A stretch of DNA of 64,000 nt from Rhizophagus clarus (Eukaryota > Glomeromycota > Glomeromycetes > Glomerales > Glomeraceae), in NCBI GenBank assembly GCA_015698045.1, contig BLAL01000274.1, positions 1,488,001 through 1,552,000 on the forward strand, in the 5' to 3' direction. Of this stretch, positions 46,628 through 56,077 are shown one piece after another. The notes under the pieces are model-generated. The model did no database searches and was not told the DNA's origin. It saw only the letters and a program-made list of their open reading frames with translations. Position 1 is the first letter of the stretch. Every line of letters starts with the position of its first letter. The position numbers were made by a program, and so were the translations under genes.

Positions 46628-47959
46628 CACTCCCCGACCAAAAGTCTCCGACCACTTTAAAACCGGAAAAAAATACACCAACTTCAACATTTAATTTCTT
46701 AATGATTTATAAATAAACATTGTAAAAAATTTATATAGTTTTATTCAGAAAAACGTGAATTTTATTAATATCTAGTTGGATTTCCGTGGCTATCTAATAC
46801 AGCTTGAACCCTCCTTGGCAAACTTTCAACTAAATTTGTTAAAATTTCGGGTTCGATTTTATTCCATTCCTCCTCCAAGATTACCATTAATTCCTCAATA
46901 TTTTTTGGATGAGGTTTGTGTTCCCGGACTCTCCTTTCCAAAACATCCCACAAATGTTCAATTGGGTTAAGGTCCGGGCTCTGTGCAGGCCATGGAAAGT
47001 CTATTATCGAATTATCCTCTTTCCATTGTTTAACCGTTCTTGCTCTATGCACTGGGGCATTGTCATCTTGAAAAATATATTGTGAATTGTTTTCTAAACT
47101 ATTATAGAAGGGTAAAAAAGTGTTTTCTAATATTCCCATATATACAGAAGCATTAATACTACCAGAAACTTGGATTAAAGGACCAATTTTATCTTTCGCA
47201 AAACACCCCCATACCATAACACCTTGGTTTCCGGATTTTACAGTTGGAATCAAGCAATCCACATCATATTTTTCATGTGGTTTACGCCAAACCCAGTGGT
47301 GTGCATCATTTTGGAATATCATAAAGCGGGATTCATCACTCCAAATGATAAAATTCCACTCATCATCCCAATCTCTTCTTTCACGGCACCATTCTAGTCT
47401 TTTTTTACGATTTGCTTCAGAAACAAATGGTTTTCTCTTTCCAGCTCGTCCAAAAAAACCCTCAGAGTGTAAAGTACGTTTTATAGTATTAGAGGATACT
47501 GAAATTGATAAAGATTCACTAAATTTTTTGTCATTTCCTCTAGTGATTGTTGCCGGTCTTCCTTAAGTGTTCTTACAAGTTGTCTAACGTTTCTTTCTGT
47601 GAGTTTTAGTGGCCTTCCCGAACGTGAAGAAGCTGTAATTTGTCCTGAATTTTTGTACCTCGTTATAGTATCATGGATAGTGCTTTTAGGGTGCCCAAGA
47701 ATTTCCCCAATATTTCGTTCACTATGACCTCCTTTCCAGAGACCAATAATCTCTCCTCGCTCAAACTCAGTAAGTTCACGTCTTTGGGACATTATAAAAA
47801 TATATTTTTTTTTTTATTTTCGGATAACTGAAAACAAGAGCTTCATGGGAAAAAAAAATTTTATATGTTTATATTTAATGGATTTGGCGTAAACAAACTT
47901 AATAGGTAATGATCGGCAATAAAAAAATCGGGTGGTCGGAGACTTTTGATCGGGGAGTG
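46628..47959 (-). mobile_element. Tc1/mariner-type DNA transposon nested in the LINE
   Basis: 1332 bp with inverted ends CACTCCCCGACCAAAAGTCT and CACTCCCCGATCAAAAGTCT. TA duplications flank it at 46626-46627 and 47960-47961. It interrupts the LINE reverse transcriptase: the codons on its left (CIYYDP) continue on its right (LW) once the element and one TA are left out. The transposase gene occupies most of the interior. Long near-identical ends and a clean TA duplication indicate an insertion younger than the LINE. Confidence 0.95.
46765..47792 (-). pseudogene. Tc1-type DD34E transposase, one frameshift
   Basis: The N-terminal segment (47792 to about 47530) carries the helix-turn-helix (LTEFERGEIIGLWKGG, STIHDTITRYK, GRPLKLTERN). 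The second frame, open from about 47525 to 46765, contains GKRKPF, WSDESRF (first Asp), QDDNAPVHRA (second Asp) and NPIEHLWD (Glu), with exactly 34 residues between the second Asp and the Glu: DD34E, the Tc1 signature. The two frames differ by one base in the A-run near 47523-47530, which disables the single long protein. All three catalytic residues remain. Confidence 0.88.
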
Positions 47960-48149
47960 TACACCAGAGCATTGCATATTGCAATTTAAATAGCTATATA
48001 AATTTCAACTCTAAAGTTCACATTGTGCATTTCCACTTTCATGAAAAAATGCTTGAAGATCGTATAACAATTTCCAAATTAAGCGAAAAAGTACATTAAT
48101 TTGGAAAATGATCGCCAATAATTTGTCGGTCAAAAACATACTATCGCCA

Positions 48150-48373
48150 AAAAATATGCAAAATTTTATGCATAAAAAAATTGATTTGCACACCCTGAAA
48201 ATGCACATTATTTGCATATTTAATATATAAAGTGTAAATTTCATGCAATAAATTGCATTAATTCTTATACAACTTTGTACAAAAAATTATATATGCAATA
48301 TTGTTAACTATATTGCATAAATTTTGAGAAATTAGGTATTTGTACAATATTGAATACCCTGAAAATTACGTGA
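48150..48373. repeat. Dispersed repeat, uninterrupted copy (partner at 39.5-40.4 kb)
   Basis: The inverted counterpart of 39457-39591 plus 40312-40404. It lies directly beside an LTR fragment on its right and the LINE target region on its left. Confidence 0.85.
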
Positions 48374-48374
48374 T

Positions 48375-48738
48375 GATTAAATATGTAAGATATATTAAAT
48401 ATGTTAAATATTTTTAGTGTAATTTAGATAATTATAAATGTACGTATGTTTGCTCCAAAATTTTTAGATAGCATTTTAAGAGTATTAATAAAATTGGGTT
48501 TATTAATAAAAATTTTATCTTTTGATATTTTTTTTTTTTTTAGTTGAATTTGTGAATTCGTAATAGATTTACGTTATTTTTTTTTATGTAACACTCGCAG
48601 ATTTTATTATAAGTGAATTATTCATTATTAAATTATTATCTTTTATTTCATTTTTATTTACATTTAAATATATATACATTCCTTCTGCTACCATAAATAC
48701 ATACTGCTTATTTTTATAAGCATCTAAAGAACTGGCAT
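48375..48738 (+). mobile_element. Partial LTR related to the 35.0-kb LTR
   Basis: It matches the outer part of the 35036-35557 LTR in opposite orientation (GTTAAATATTTTTAGTGTA, AGATAGCATTTT, CCTTCTGCTACCA, AAAGAACTGGCA). Its own beginning is missing. It is broken and clearly diverged from the 35-kb copy, so fairly old. No coding part of a retrotransposon accompanies it. Confidence 0.75.
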
Positions 48739-49822
48739 AACAATACTTAATGATTTACAATAAAGTATATACTATAATTTATCGGTTAATCCTATCATAA
48801 TAAGTATGTATTAACTATACTCGATATAGATAAGATGCATGTTAAACTAACAGTATTAGAACCATACTACGAACTTTTTAATGGTGGATTATTTGAGATC
48901 AATCTCTTTTCATTAAAAAAAAATGTTTTTCGAATCAATTTTTTATTTTTAAACTAAAATTTTTATTTTAATACTTTTTATCAGTTTATATTTAAACTGA
49001 AACTTTCTTTTAATTATTTATTTTGTTTTTTTTTTCAATAAAAAAATTTTATTTATTCATTTATTTATTTATTCTTTTTCTTTTTTTTTTATATTAAAAA
49101 AAAAAGGCTTTCTTTTTTTAAAGAAAAGTTTTAATTACTAAATGATTAGGTAAGAACGCATTATATGAAACCATGTTCTCGTGAATTAGGTGAAAGTTGG
49201 GCGTGGAGAGCGGGATTTTTTCTAACGATGATATTGTTACGTTAGAAATTTAAGAAATTTAATATCTATGTATCTTGACATCCGAAGTTCATGTGTCAAA
49301 CATATCAAACATGGCCTATTTATCAGAAAACTCATATAATTTTTGCAGGTCCGTTTGTATGGACTTTTTTATCGTATATGAGCCTAAGAACTCCTTTTTT
49401 TCACGCTTTTTCCACACCTTCTAGAGTTTACTACCCTTGTACGAGTGTGCTTCGTCATTTGTATTAGGAACAATATATTAGAGTCCAACCGTTGAGGTTT
49501 TTTTTCAAATTTCCTTTTGGTATCACCTTTCCTTTGACGTAACCCATCGTATTTTTCTCTATATGCCCTCTCCGCATACTTCTTCTAATGGTGGTGGTTC
49601 CACCCAACCTCAAATAATACTCCAACGCCTGTTAATACAGACTCTAAATTTTCTTTAAAAATTTATCGCCCTGTTTCAAAAACTTCCTTTCACGCGTTTG
49701 CACGATCAGCGCAACAACTTTTTACCTTTTACGACTAACCGATTTCGATTCTGAACGAATCGAATTTCTGTATTACATTTACACAAACCATTCCAACCTT
49801 AATCAGAACCTAATCACACGCA
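48739..49822. other. Intergenic region
   Basis: No gene is supported. 49140-49820 is less AT-rich than its surroundings and may hold remains of an unrecognised element or gene, but no frame survives. Confidence 0.4.
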
Positions 49823-49905
49823 CAGTGATGGGGTTAATTAACCGTTACGCGGAATTTTACAGATCCCGATAAATTCCTGCAAATCCCATGGGAATACCAT
49901 CACTA
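49823..49905. mobile_element. Very small hAT-like MITE
   Basis: CAGTGATGGGG on the left and ATACCATCACTA on the right share an 8-bp inverted AGTGATGG. The flanks CACACGCA and GACACGCA agree at 7 of 8 positions, a possible 8-bp target duplication offset by two bases. At about 83 bp it can only be a non-autonomous relic. Confidence 0.5.
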
Positions 49906-50485
49906 GTGACACGCAACTTTCTTCCACAAGTAAAAAACCCAATGTGAAGTACGTTATCTGGTTACCAACAATTATCTTAGAGTCATAGATATTTTATTTG
50001 TAATGATGAGTAACGCTTTCCAAAAAAGATTAGAGACTTGAAGAGCTTCAGAATGCTTAGATTTTTTTTTTTTGATTCATAGCGAAAAGAACAAATATTT
50101 TATTGTGGTTTGCAAAAAATCTAAAAATAATCATGTGTTAAAAACAATCATGATTACCAGTTTTTGGGTCATCAGCTGACTCAATTTACAATCTCATAAA
50201 AATGCCAATAAAATTGAGTAATGACTATATTGTGGCGTATCATATATTTGACAAATATTGGAAAGTCTCCTGAACAAATAACATTCTTATTATTTATAAG
50301 TAAAAGTTTGATTATAAAAACATTGAGAAATTATAGAAAATAGGAACAAATTAGAGGTCCTTTTGTAAGCCAACAAGGTCGGCATAAACTTTTATTGGTT
50401 ATAGTGAAATGGAAGTAAGTTATTTGAATATTACCTTCTATTGTATTTTTTTTTTTTACAAATACTATATGTGTAATTTCGTTTA
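49906..50485. other. AT-rich intergenic region
   Basis: No gene or recognised repeat. Confidence 0.4.
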
Positions 50486-50660
50486 TTATTAGGTTGTAAA
50501 GGAAATTATTCAGGAAAACCAGATTCTTATCTTGATGAACTTGCACGTGAAGTACGAAATAGAACAAATAAAACTATTTCTATTTCCACGTTAAATCGTT
50601 ATTTAAAATAATGTGGCATTACTCGTAAAAAAAGGTTTAAAGCTGTTTATTTTAACACAT
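50486..50660 (+). pseudogene. Transposase remnant (IS630/Tc1-type helix-turn-helix part)
   Basis: The plus strand reads GNYSGKPDSYLDELAREVRN, then RTNKTISISTLNRYLK, an in-frame stop and CGITRKK. The arrangement YLDEL...ISxSTLxRxLK-CGITRKK is that of the second helix-turn-helix of Tc1/IS630-type transposases. No DDE domain follows and no inverted ends were found. It is a short relic. Confidence 0.6.
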
Positions 50661-51010
50661 GATTATTTTTGATTTTCCGCAATAATAGCTACGTCGATTT
50701 TTGCTGGATAAATCAATTGATGACTTTAGTCGTCACGTGATTATAATGAGTCTGCGTCAATAAGAATGAAATCATTTTTATTTTTGATGTAATTCTGATA
50801 AAAGGGATCCAGATTTCTGTCATTGCCTGGCCCTCAGAGTTTATTTACATGAACGTTGGAGAAGTTCATACTATACTAAGTTCATTCAAACGTTTACACA
50901 CCACAGCGTATCTGCTTTATTATTCGACCTGAACGCAAATTTTATAAACAAATGGATAGAATCACATACAATAAGATAGACAAACATATTCACAGTACTA
51001 GACTAGCATC
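50661..51010. other. Intergenic or unrecognised element DNA
   Basis: Less AT-rich than typical intergenic DNA; probably the upstream part of the decayed coding block that follows. Nothing can be named. Confidence 0.3.
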
Positions 51011-51640
51011 TACAGGCTGAGTTACGCGGTGAAGGCCAATACTTCAAGTTATACAAAAATCTTAAGTTCGATGTTCATCGAAGCAAAAAACAAATAGCCT
51101 GATGGAATAGGGTTACTCAAAGAGTATTTCATCTTCAGCAAGTCAATGATCATGAACAAAAAGACTATGTTCCAGTTCTAACCTCTACTGATCCTAATGA
51201 CATCGTTATCAAAACGTTCACCATAACGTCTCGTGCACTACTTAATAGGAATAAAAATTCATCTAGTCAAAGTTCATATCCATCTACTTCACGCAACAAG
51301 TAATCCAGTAGGTGGTGATGATGCTGTCTTAACATGTTCTATTAACCGAAACTTTTCACCACAATCAGTCTCTACACATATTGCTGCAATTTCTTTACTT
51401 AAATCTCCTAGTCCATCACCATCATTTAACCTATCGATATCACGAGTGCGTGCTCGTGCCGTCCACCTTTCAAATAATTCATCGTTATAATTTTTCAGAT
51501 TTTCCTACAATTTCAAGCATATCTTACCACTTATCATTTTCAAACATGTCAGAATTTACATTTGACGCACTTGTGTGCGAATGAAAAATTCGGGCGCCGA
51601 TGTCGTCTCCACATCTAATTTTTTACATTCAGGATTATGG
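51011..51640 (+). pseudogene. Unidentified decayed coding block
   Basis: Coding-like plus-strand segments (for example GEGQYFKLYKNLKFDVHRSK and NDHEQKDYVPVLTSTDPNDI, then an S/P-rich part with SPSPSPSFNLSISRVRARAV) show codon-like composition, but no single frame survives. No known domain was recognised. It is probably part of an old mobile element; its family and the number of breaks cannot be fixed. Confidence 0.4.
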
Positions 51641-51954
51641 TCACAACATAAAACTAGTTTAGGTTTAGGATTTAGTATTTTAGATTTGTTTAGATTTATC
51701 TAGATTTTCTCATGATCTGCTACAATATTTTATCTTCTAATTTTATTTTTAATTTTATTTTTACTACCAACCGGTGACCCTTGCTCTACCTTACAACTTG
51801 TCTTCATGCTCTCATATAGTTAGCATCTTATAGATAGGGACCCAGTTCACCTATGTGGCTTAATGTAGTTTTAATATAGCTATCCGTATAGTTCTCTATT
51901 TTGGTTCTTTATGTAGGAATTAGGATACTTACTGCATTTAGGGGTCATCGCCTG
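51641..51954. other. Intergenic left flank of the CCCTA-ended element
   Basis: No gene is recognised. It ends in CTG, the left copy of the 3-bp target duplication of the next element. Confidence 0.4.
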
Positions 51955-52824
51955 CCCTACGAAAAAAATGCATCCAGAATTCATGCTGAAATTATCCGGA
52001 AAAATAAACAGACAATTTCCGGACGTTTAGTAAATCTGGAAAATGTTCCAAAACGTGCATGTTTCCGGATGTTCGGAATATGTCCAGGTTCAAATTTGTC
52101 TGGAATTTTCCAGAATTCTGAACAATCCAATTTTATCCCGGATGATCAGCAGGAGTTTACCACTTCCTACACGATTACCCAAAGTTTAAATTAACATCAT
52201 AGATAGCATTTTTGGCTGCTCTTCAATTTTACTTATTACGTCAGCCCTACGAAAAAAATGCATTCGGAATTCATGCTGAAATTGTCCGGAAAAATAAACA
52301 GACAATTTCTGGACGTTTGGTAAATCCGGAAAATGTTCCAAAATGTGCGCGTTTCCAGATGTTCGGAATATGTCCAGGTTCAAATTTGTCCAGAATTTTC
52401 CAGAATTCTGAACAATCCAATTTTATCCCGGATGATCAGCAGGAGTTTACCACTTCCTACACGATTACCCAAAGTTTAAATTAACATCATAGATAGCATT
52501 TTTGGCTGCTCTTCAATTTTACTTATTACGTCAGCCCTACGAAAAAAATGCATTCGGAATTCATGCTGAAATTGTCCGGAAAAATAAACAGACAATTTCT
52601 GGACGTTTGGTAAATCCGGAAAATGTTCCAAAATGTGCGCGTTTCCAGATGTTCGGAATATGTCCAGGTTCAAATTTGTCCAGAATTTTCCAGAATTCTG
52701 AACAATCCAATTTTATCCCGGATGATCAGCAGGAGTTTACCACTTCCTACACGATTACCCAAAGTTTAAATTAACATCATAGATAGCATTTTTGGCTGCT
52801 CTTCAATTTTACTTATTACGTCAG
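51955..52824. repeat. Three tandem 290-bp units within the CCCTA element
   Basis: The units start with CCCTACGAAAAAAATGC at 51955, 52245 and 52535. Units 2 and 3 appear identical along their length; unit 1 differs at scattered positions. Each unit starts with the terminal inverted-repeat sequence itself, so the element has several potential left ends. The open frames in these units (both strands) exist only because the repeat is open and are not genes. Confidence 0.92.
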
Positions 52825-53379
52825 TTGGTGGTTATAAATATCAGTTTTATGCTTTTTGCATTTTTTTAAAATTTAAAATTTTATATTCTTAGAAACATTG
52901 TCTAGAATTTGTCCGGAATTTTATTATGTCCGGAATTTGTTGGTTTTATTTGCCCAGAATTTTGTCTGGAATTTAAAATATCCGGAATTTGTTTGGTTTA
53001 TTTTGTCCAGAATTTGTCTGGAATTTAAAATGTCTGAAATTTGTTTGGTTTATCCTGTCCGGAATATGTCCGGAATATTTTATGTCCAGAATTTGTTTGG
53101 TTTATTTTGTCCAGAATATGTCCGGAATATTTTATGTCTGGAATTTGTTTGGTTTATTTGTCCAGAATATGTCCGGATTATTTTATGTCCGGAATTTGTT
53201 GGGTTTATTTGTCTAGAATTTGTCCGGAAAATTTCATTATAAAAAAAACTGGGCATGCAAAAAATTCCGGACAGCAAAATAGATCAATTTCCTGGACATT
53301 TTCATGACAATTTTTGAAGCACCTGGACAATTTCCGGACATTTTCGTAGACATTTTCCGTACATTCTTTTTTCGTAGGG
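51955..53379. mobile_element. Non-autonomous CACTA/EnSpm-like element with CCCTA ends
   Basis: The inverted termini are CCCTACGAAAAAAATGC and CCCTACGAAAAAAGAATG, flanked by CTG on both sides (51952-51954 and 53380-53382). A 3-bp target duplication, C-x-CTA ends and arrays of short subterminal motifs are features of CACTA elements; assignment is by inference since there is no transposase. The left 870 bp are three tandem 290-bp units. The right part (52890-53340) is dense in TGTCCGGAAT and TGTCCAGAAT words, arranged around 53040-53200 in tandem units of about 55-60 bp with TTTGTTTGGTTTATT spacers. Confidence 0.75.
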
Positions 53380-53382
53380 CTG

Positions 53383-53735
53383 TGAAAATAAAATAAAAAC
53401 ATATTGGATATATTTAACATATATAACATATTTTATTTATTTAATATATTTTATATATCCGAAATATTGCATATGTTTGCTATTACTTATTTAACAAATG
53501 TTATCTTTTTACATCGGATTTTACATGCTCCTTTTAAACTATAATATCTATTAAACATAATAACATATCAAACTAATTAAAGTTTTATTTTTATTTACGC
53601 TATCTCACGATAGTATACAGTTTATTTTTGTTTGAAGTTCATTGATCATAAGTTAACCTTCTGCTATACACTTTATATATTTTATATACCGCTTATTTTT
53701 ATAAGCATTTAAAGAACTGATCTAACAATATCATA
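53383..53735 (+). mobile_element. Possible decayed LTR related to those at 35 and 48 kb
   Basis: The right part (53655-53720) shares CCTTCTGCTA, ACCGCTTATTTTTATAAGCAT and TAAAGAACTG with the LTR end at 48.7 kb. The left part has only AT-rich ATATTTAACATAT words in common. It is broken and older than the other two; its limits are uncertain. Confidence 0.5.
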
Positions 53736-54005
53736 TTCTTTGATTGTTATGATTGTTATGACTGTTAGTAAAAATAAGCTTTTTAATTGTGAGCTGGGGC
53801 GAGTTTTACTAATCTTTGAGCATTTACTCTAGTTATTTAAGCTTATTATCACAAAAGAAAAAAATTTCTATATAAAGGTTCCCTGTTGAGTTGGCCACAT
53901 GGGTTAATCCAATTATACTGTATATAAATTAGTATTCATATAGATCAACAAATCTGTGTAAAATGGGCTTATTTACATAATCAGTTGTCATTGTGTGGTT
54001 TGTAT
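53736..54005. other. Intergenic 3' flank of the protease gene
   Basis: No feature is recognised. Confidence 0.4.
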
Positions 54006-54859
54006 TTAAATTAGTTGAAAATCCACATTAAATTCCTTTTTAACATGATTTAAAATCAAATGTATAGGAACAATAACAGCAGCATGTCCCGTATTGGTAC
54101 TAGTCTTAATTCCTTGAAAAATTCCCCAAAGACAACCATTTTCATCAAAAACTGGAGCGCCCGAATCTCCTTTATCACCTATAAATGATAATAAATTATG
54201 TGAACAAATCTGACAAAAGATGAAATTTCGATTTAATATTTACCAAAGTTATTATATATTTTACTACTGCTATGTTTGTCAATAGGCTCAACAATCAAGG
54301 CTTGGACATATCGTTGAAGACCCTCATGAAATAGTTTTTTATATTTATCATATACAAGCCCATATGTGTGTGCTGTTTTCCTACCAACCTTCTGAACACA
54401 ATTTATAGAATTTATTGTACCGCTCACACCATGTTTGTTGTAAGCAAGATCAATATTGGTATGAAATGGTCTATTGTTAACAGAATTTTTCCGCTCATCC
54501 GTGATCTCGCAAAAAGCATAGTCAAGGAGCTTGTTATCATCATCGACACCATGAAAATTATACCGACTGACTACAGCACAACAATTACGTCTGTCACTCT
54601 TATTATCAGAAAGAATTAGTAGCAAAGTAAAGAAAAGTCAAAACTTATTAATACGTACCAGTTCATCAAGACTGCCTGGTTGGATTACGTCTGACCCTGT
54701 TCCTCCGACTGCGTGACTTACGGTGAGTATAAATTTTTTACCCGGTTCTGCATCGGTTTTAAAAAACGGTCCCAACGTACTTGCACTAGGTTGGCCTTGA
54801 TACATACCAATACTGATACCAGATACAAGAGTATTTTGATATTTACGATGTGGTAGCAT
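54006..54859 (-). CDS. Trypsin-like serine protease homologue (three exons)
   Basis: Exons on the minus strand: 54859-54659, 54598-54244 and 54178-54006, with introns of 60 and 65 bp (GT-AG, frame kept); 242 residues. The chymotrypsin-fold triad is readable: His49 in ILTVSHAVGG, Asp93 in LLDYAFCEI and Ser191 in GDKGDSGAPV, followed by GCLWGIFQG as in S1 proteases. There is no signal peptide. The chosen Met may not be the true start: the frame stays open upstream for 12 codons with plausible coding (FVDPSDAST), then meets a TAA at about 54905. Before that stop a coding-like stretch runs from a Met near 55026. So the gene is either shorter at its N-terminus or has been interrupted there. The substrate is unknown. 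Confidence 0.75.
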
Positions 54860-55674
54860 TGTGGAAGCGTCACTGGGATCAACGAACTCATTAAAATGTA
54901 AACTCTTGCAACATTATTTATATATTATACGAAACCATCTACATCTATTACAATTTTCATTTTCATTGACTGTTATTTGGCATTTAGCGATCTTAATAAC
55001 ATTAATCCCTTCATTCTCGAGGTTCATACAAAACTTTCCTTTTTAGTACTTTGGGAATTGCTTTCTGAAAGGTACAAATCGGTGACCAAATTTTGCCATC
55101 GGAATTTGCTTTCCGAAAGGTAACCAGTGATCAAACTTTTCCTTTAGTACTTGTGCAAGAAAGCCTATTATTTGCAAAACATTGATGATCAATATAATTG
55201 GGAATTTAATGATGGGCTAATTTTTTTGTGGCCTCTTATGATGTAATGTTGACAGTAATAAGACAAAGAAATAAATTGTCTGAGAGACGATCAGATATAA
55301 ATAAGGAGTTTAGTACTTCGGGATTTATTTGCCGAAAGGTGGAAGATTCTTTGCTTTTTTAAGTAAAGCAAATGGAAAACGACATTACACAATCGATAAT
55401 CTATTAAGGGGCTGAACTTTTGTGACCACTTGATGTATGTTGGTAGGGCAAAACAAATTTGTATGAGGGCAAATTCGAGAAAATTTCTTGAAAAAACATT
55501 TTTTCTTAGCAACTTACGGCGAAAAGAAGGGCTAAAACTTTGCGAAAACTCGCGAAAAAAGAGTGAGATGATAAACGAACTAAATGCTTTTTAATATATT
55601 AGAGTAAAAGTAAAAGTTTTGTTAAGAAATTATTGAAAAAACGACGAATGTGAAAATATTATAGAAATGGAGTA
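54860..55674. other. Upstream flank of the protease gene with short repeats
   Basis: 55026-54890 on the minus strand may be the damaged N-terminal coding part of the protease gene. From 55050 to 55345 a motif of the type GGGAATTGCTTTCTGAAAGGT recurs at least three times (55060, 55100, 55320) beside TTTAGTACTT, an unexplained small dispersed repeat. Confidence 0.5.
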
Positions 55675-55936
55675 CCGTATTCTCCCGATTTTAAGCACCA
55701 CTTTTTTTAAGGGAAATTTACTAAACTTTGGAGTGGTGCAATAGTTATTCTACGTATCTGATAATAGATATATATACATATATAATATAGTTTTTATATT
55801 TGATAATCTAAACAAAGTCAATAAATACCGACTATAGATATATGTACAGTATATATTGTATATATTGCTTTATTATTTATTTATTTTTATTGTACTTATA
55901 TAAAATCGGGTGGTGCTTAAAATCGGGCGAATACGG
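55675..55936. mobile_element. Mariner/pogo-like MITE with TA target duplication
   Basis: The inverted ends are CCGTATTCTCCCGATTTTAA and CCGTATTCGCCCGATTTTAA, each continuing with GCACCAC, flanked by TA on both sides (55673-55674 and 55937-55938). The 262-bp element has no transposase. A further partial end (GTGGTACTAAAATCGTGTGAATACGG) lies at 55962-55988, pointing to a second decayed copy. Confidence 0.88.
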
Positions 55937-56077
55937 TAATGCATCTCTGTAGATCTAAAACTGGTGGTACTAAAATCGTGTGAATACGGGAATGCTATCG
56001 CTCATCTGCAGACCTCAATGGTATAAATTTAACACTCGAATGACCCTGAATATTCATTCGGTAGATAGAATCCAAAT

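Larger units (their letters stand above)
43213..47968 (-). mobile_element. LINE retrotransposon, 5'-truncated, with nested Tc1-type element
   Basis: On the minus strand the insert ends in a poly(A) tail (T-run 43213-43239). It is bounded by an exact 16-bp target duplication, GCATTGCATATTGCAA, at 43197-43212 and 47969-47984. It keeps the 3' part of reverse transcriptase, a linker, RNase H, a zinc-binding tail and a 3' untranslated region of about 280 bp. The 5' end is cut within the reverse transcriptase, a few codons before the Tc1-type insertion at 46628-47959. The RT plus RNase H layout fits the I/Tad-type LINEs of fungi. The long target duplication is still exact, so insertion is fairly recent. 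Confidence 0.92.

Noticed and set aside
52212-52774. Pair of identical 90-residue proteins (and 65-residue ones on the other strand)
   Set aside because: They are the same 290-bp element unit read twice. The frames include the element's terminus and have no domain.
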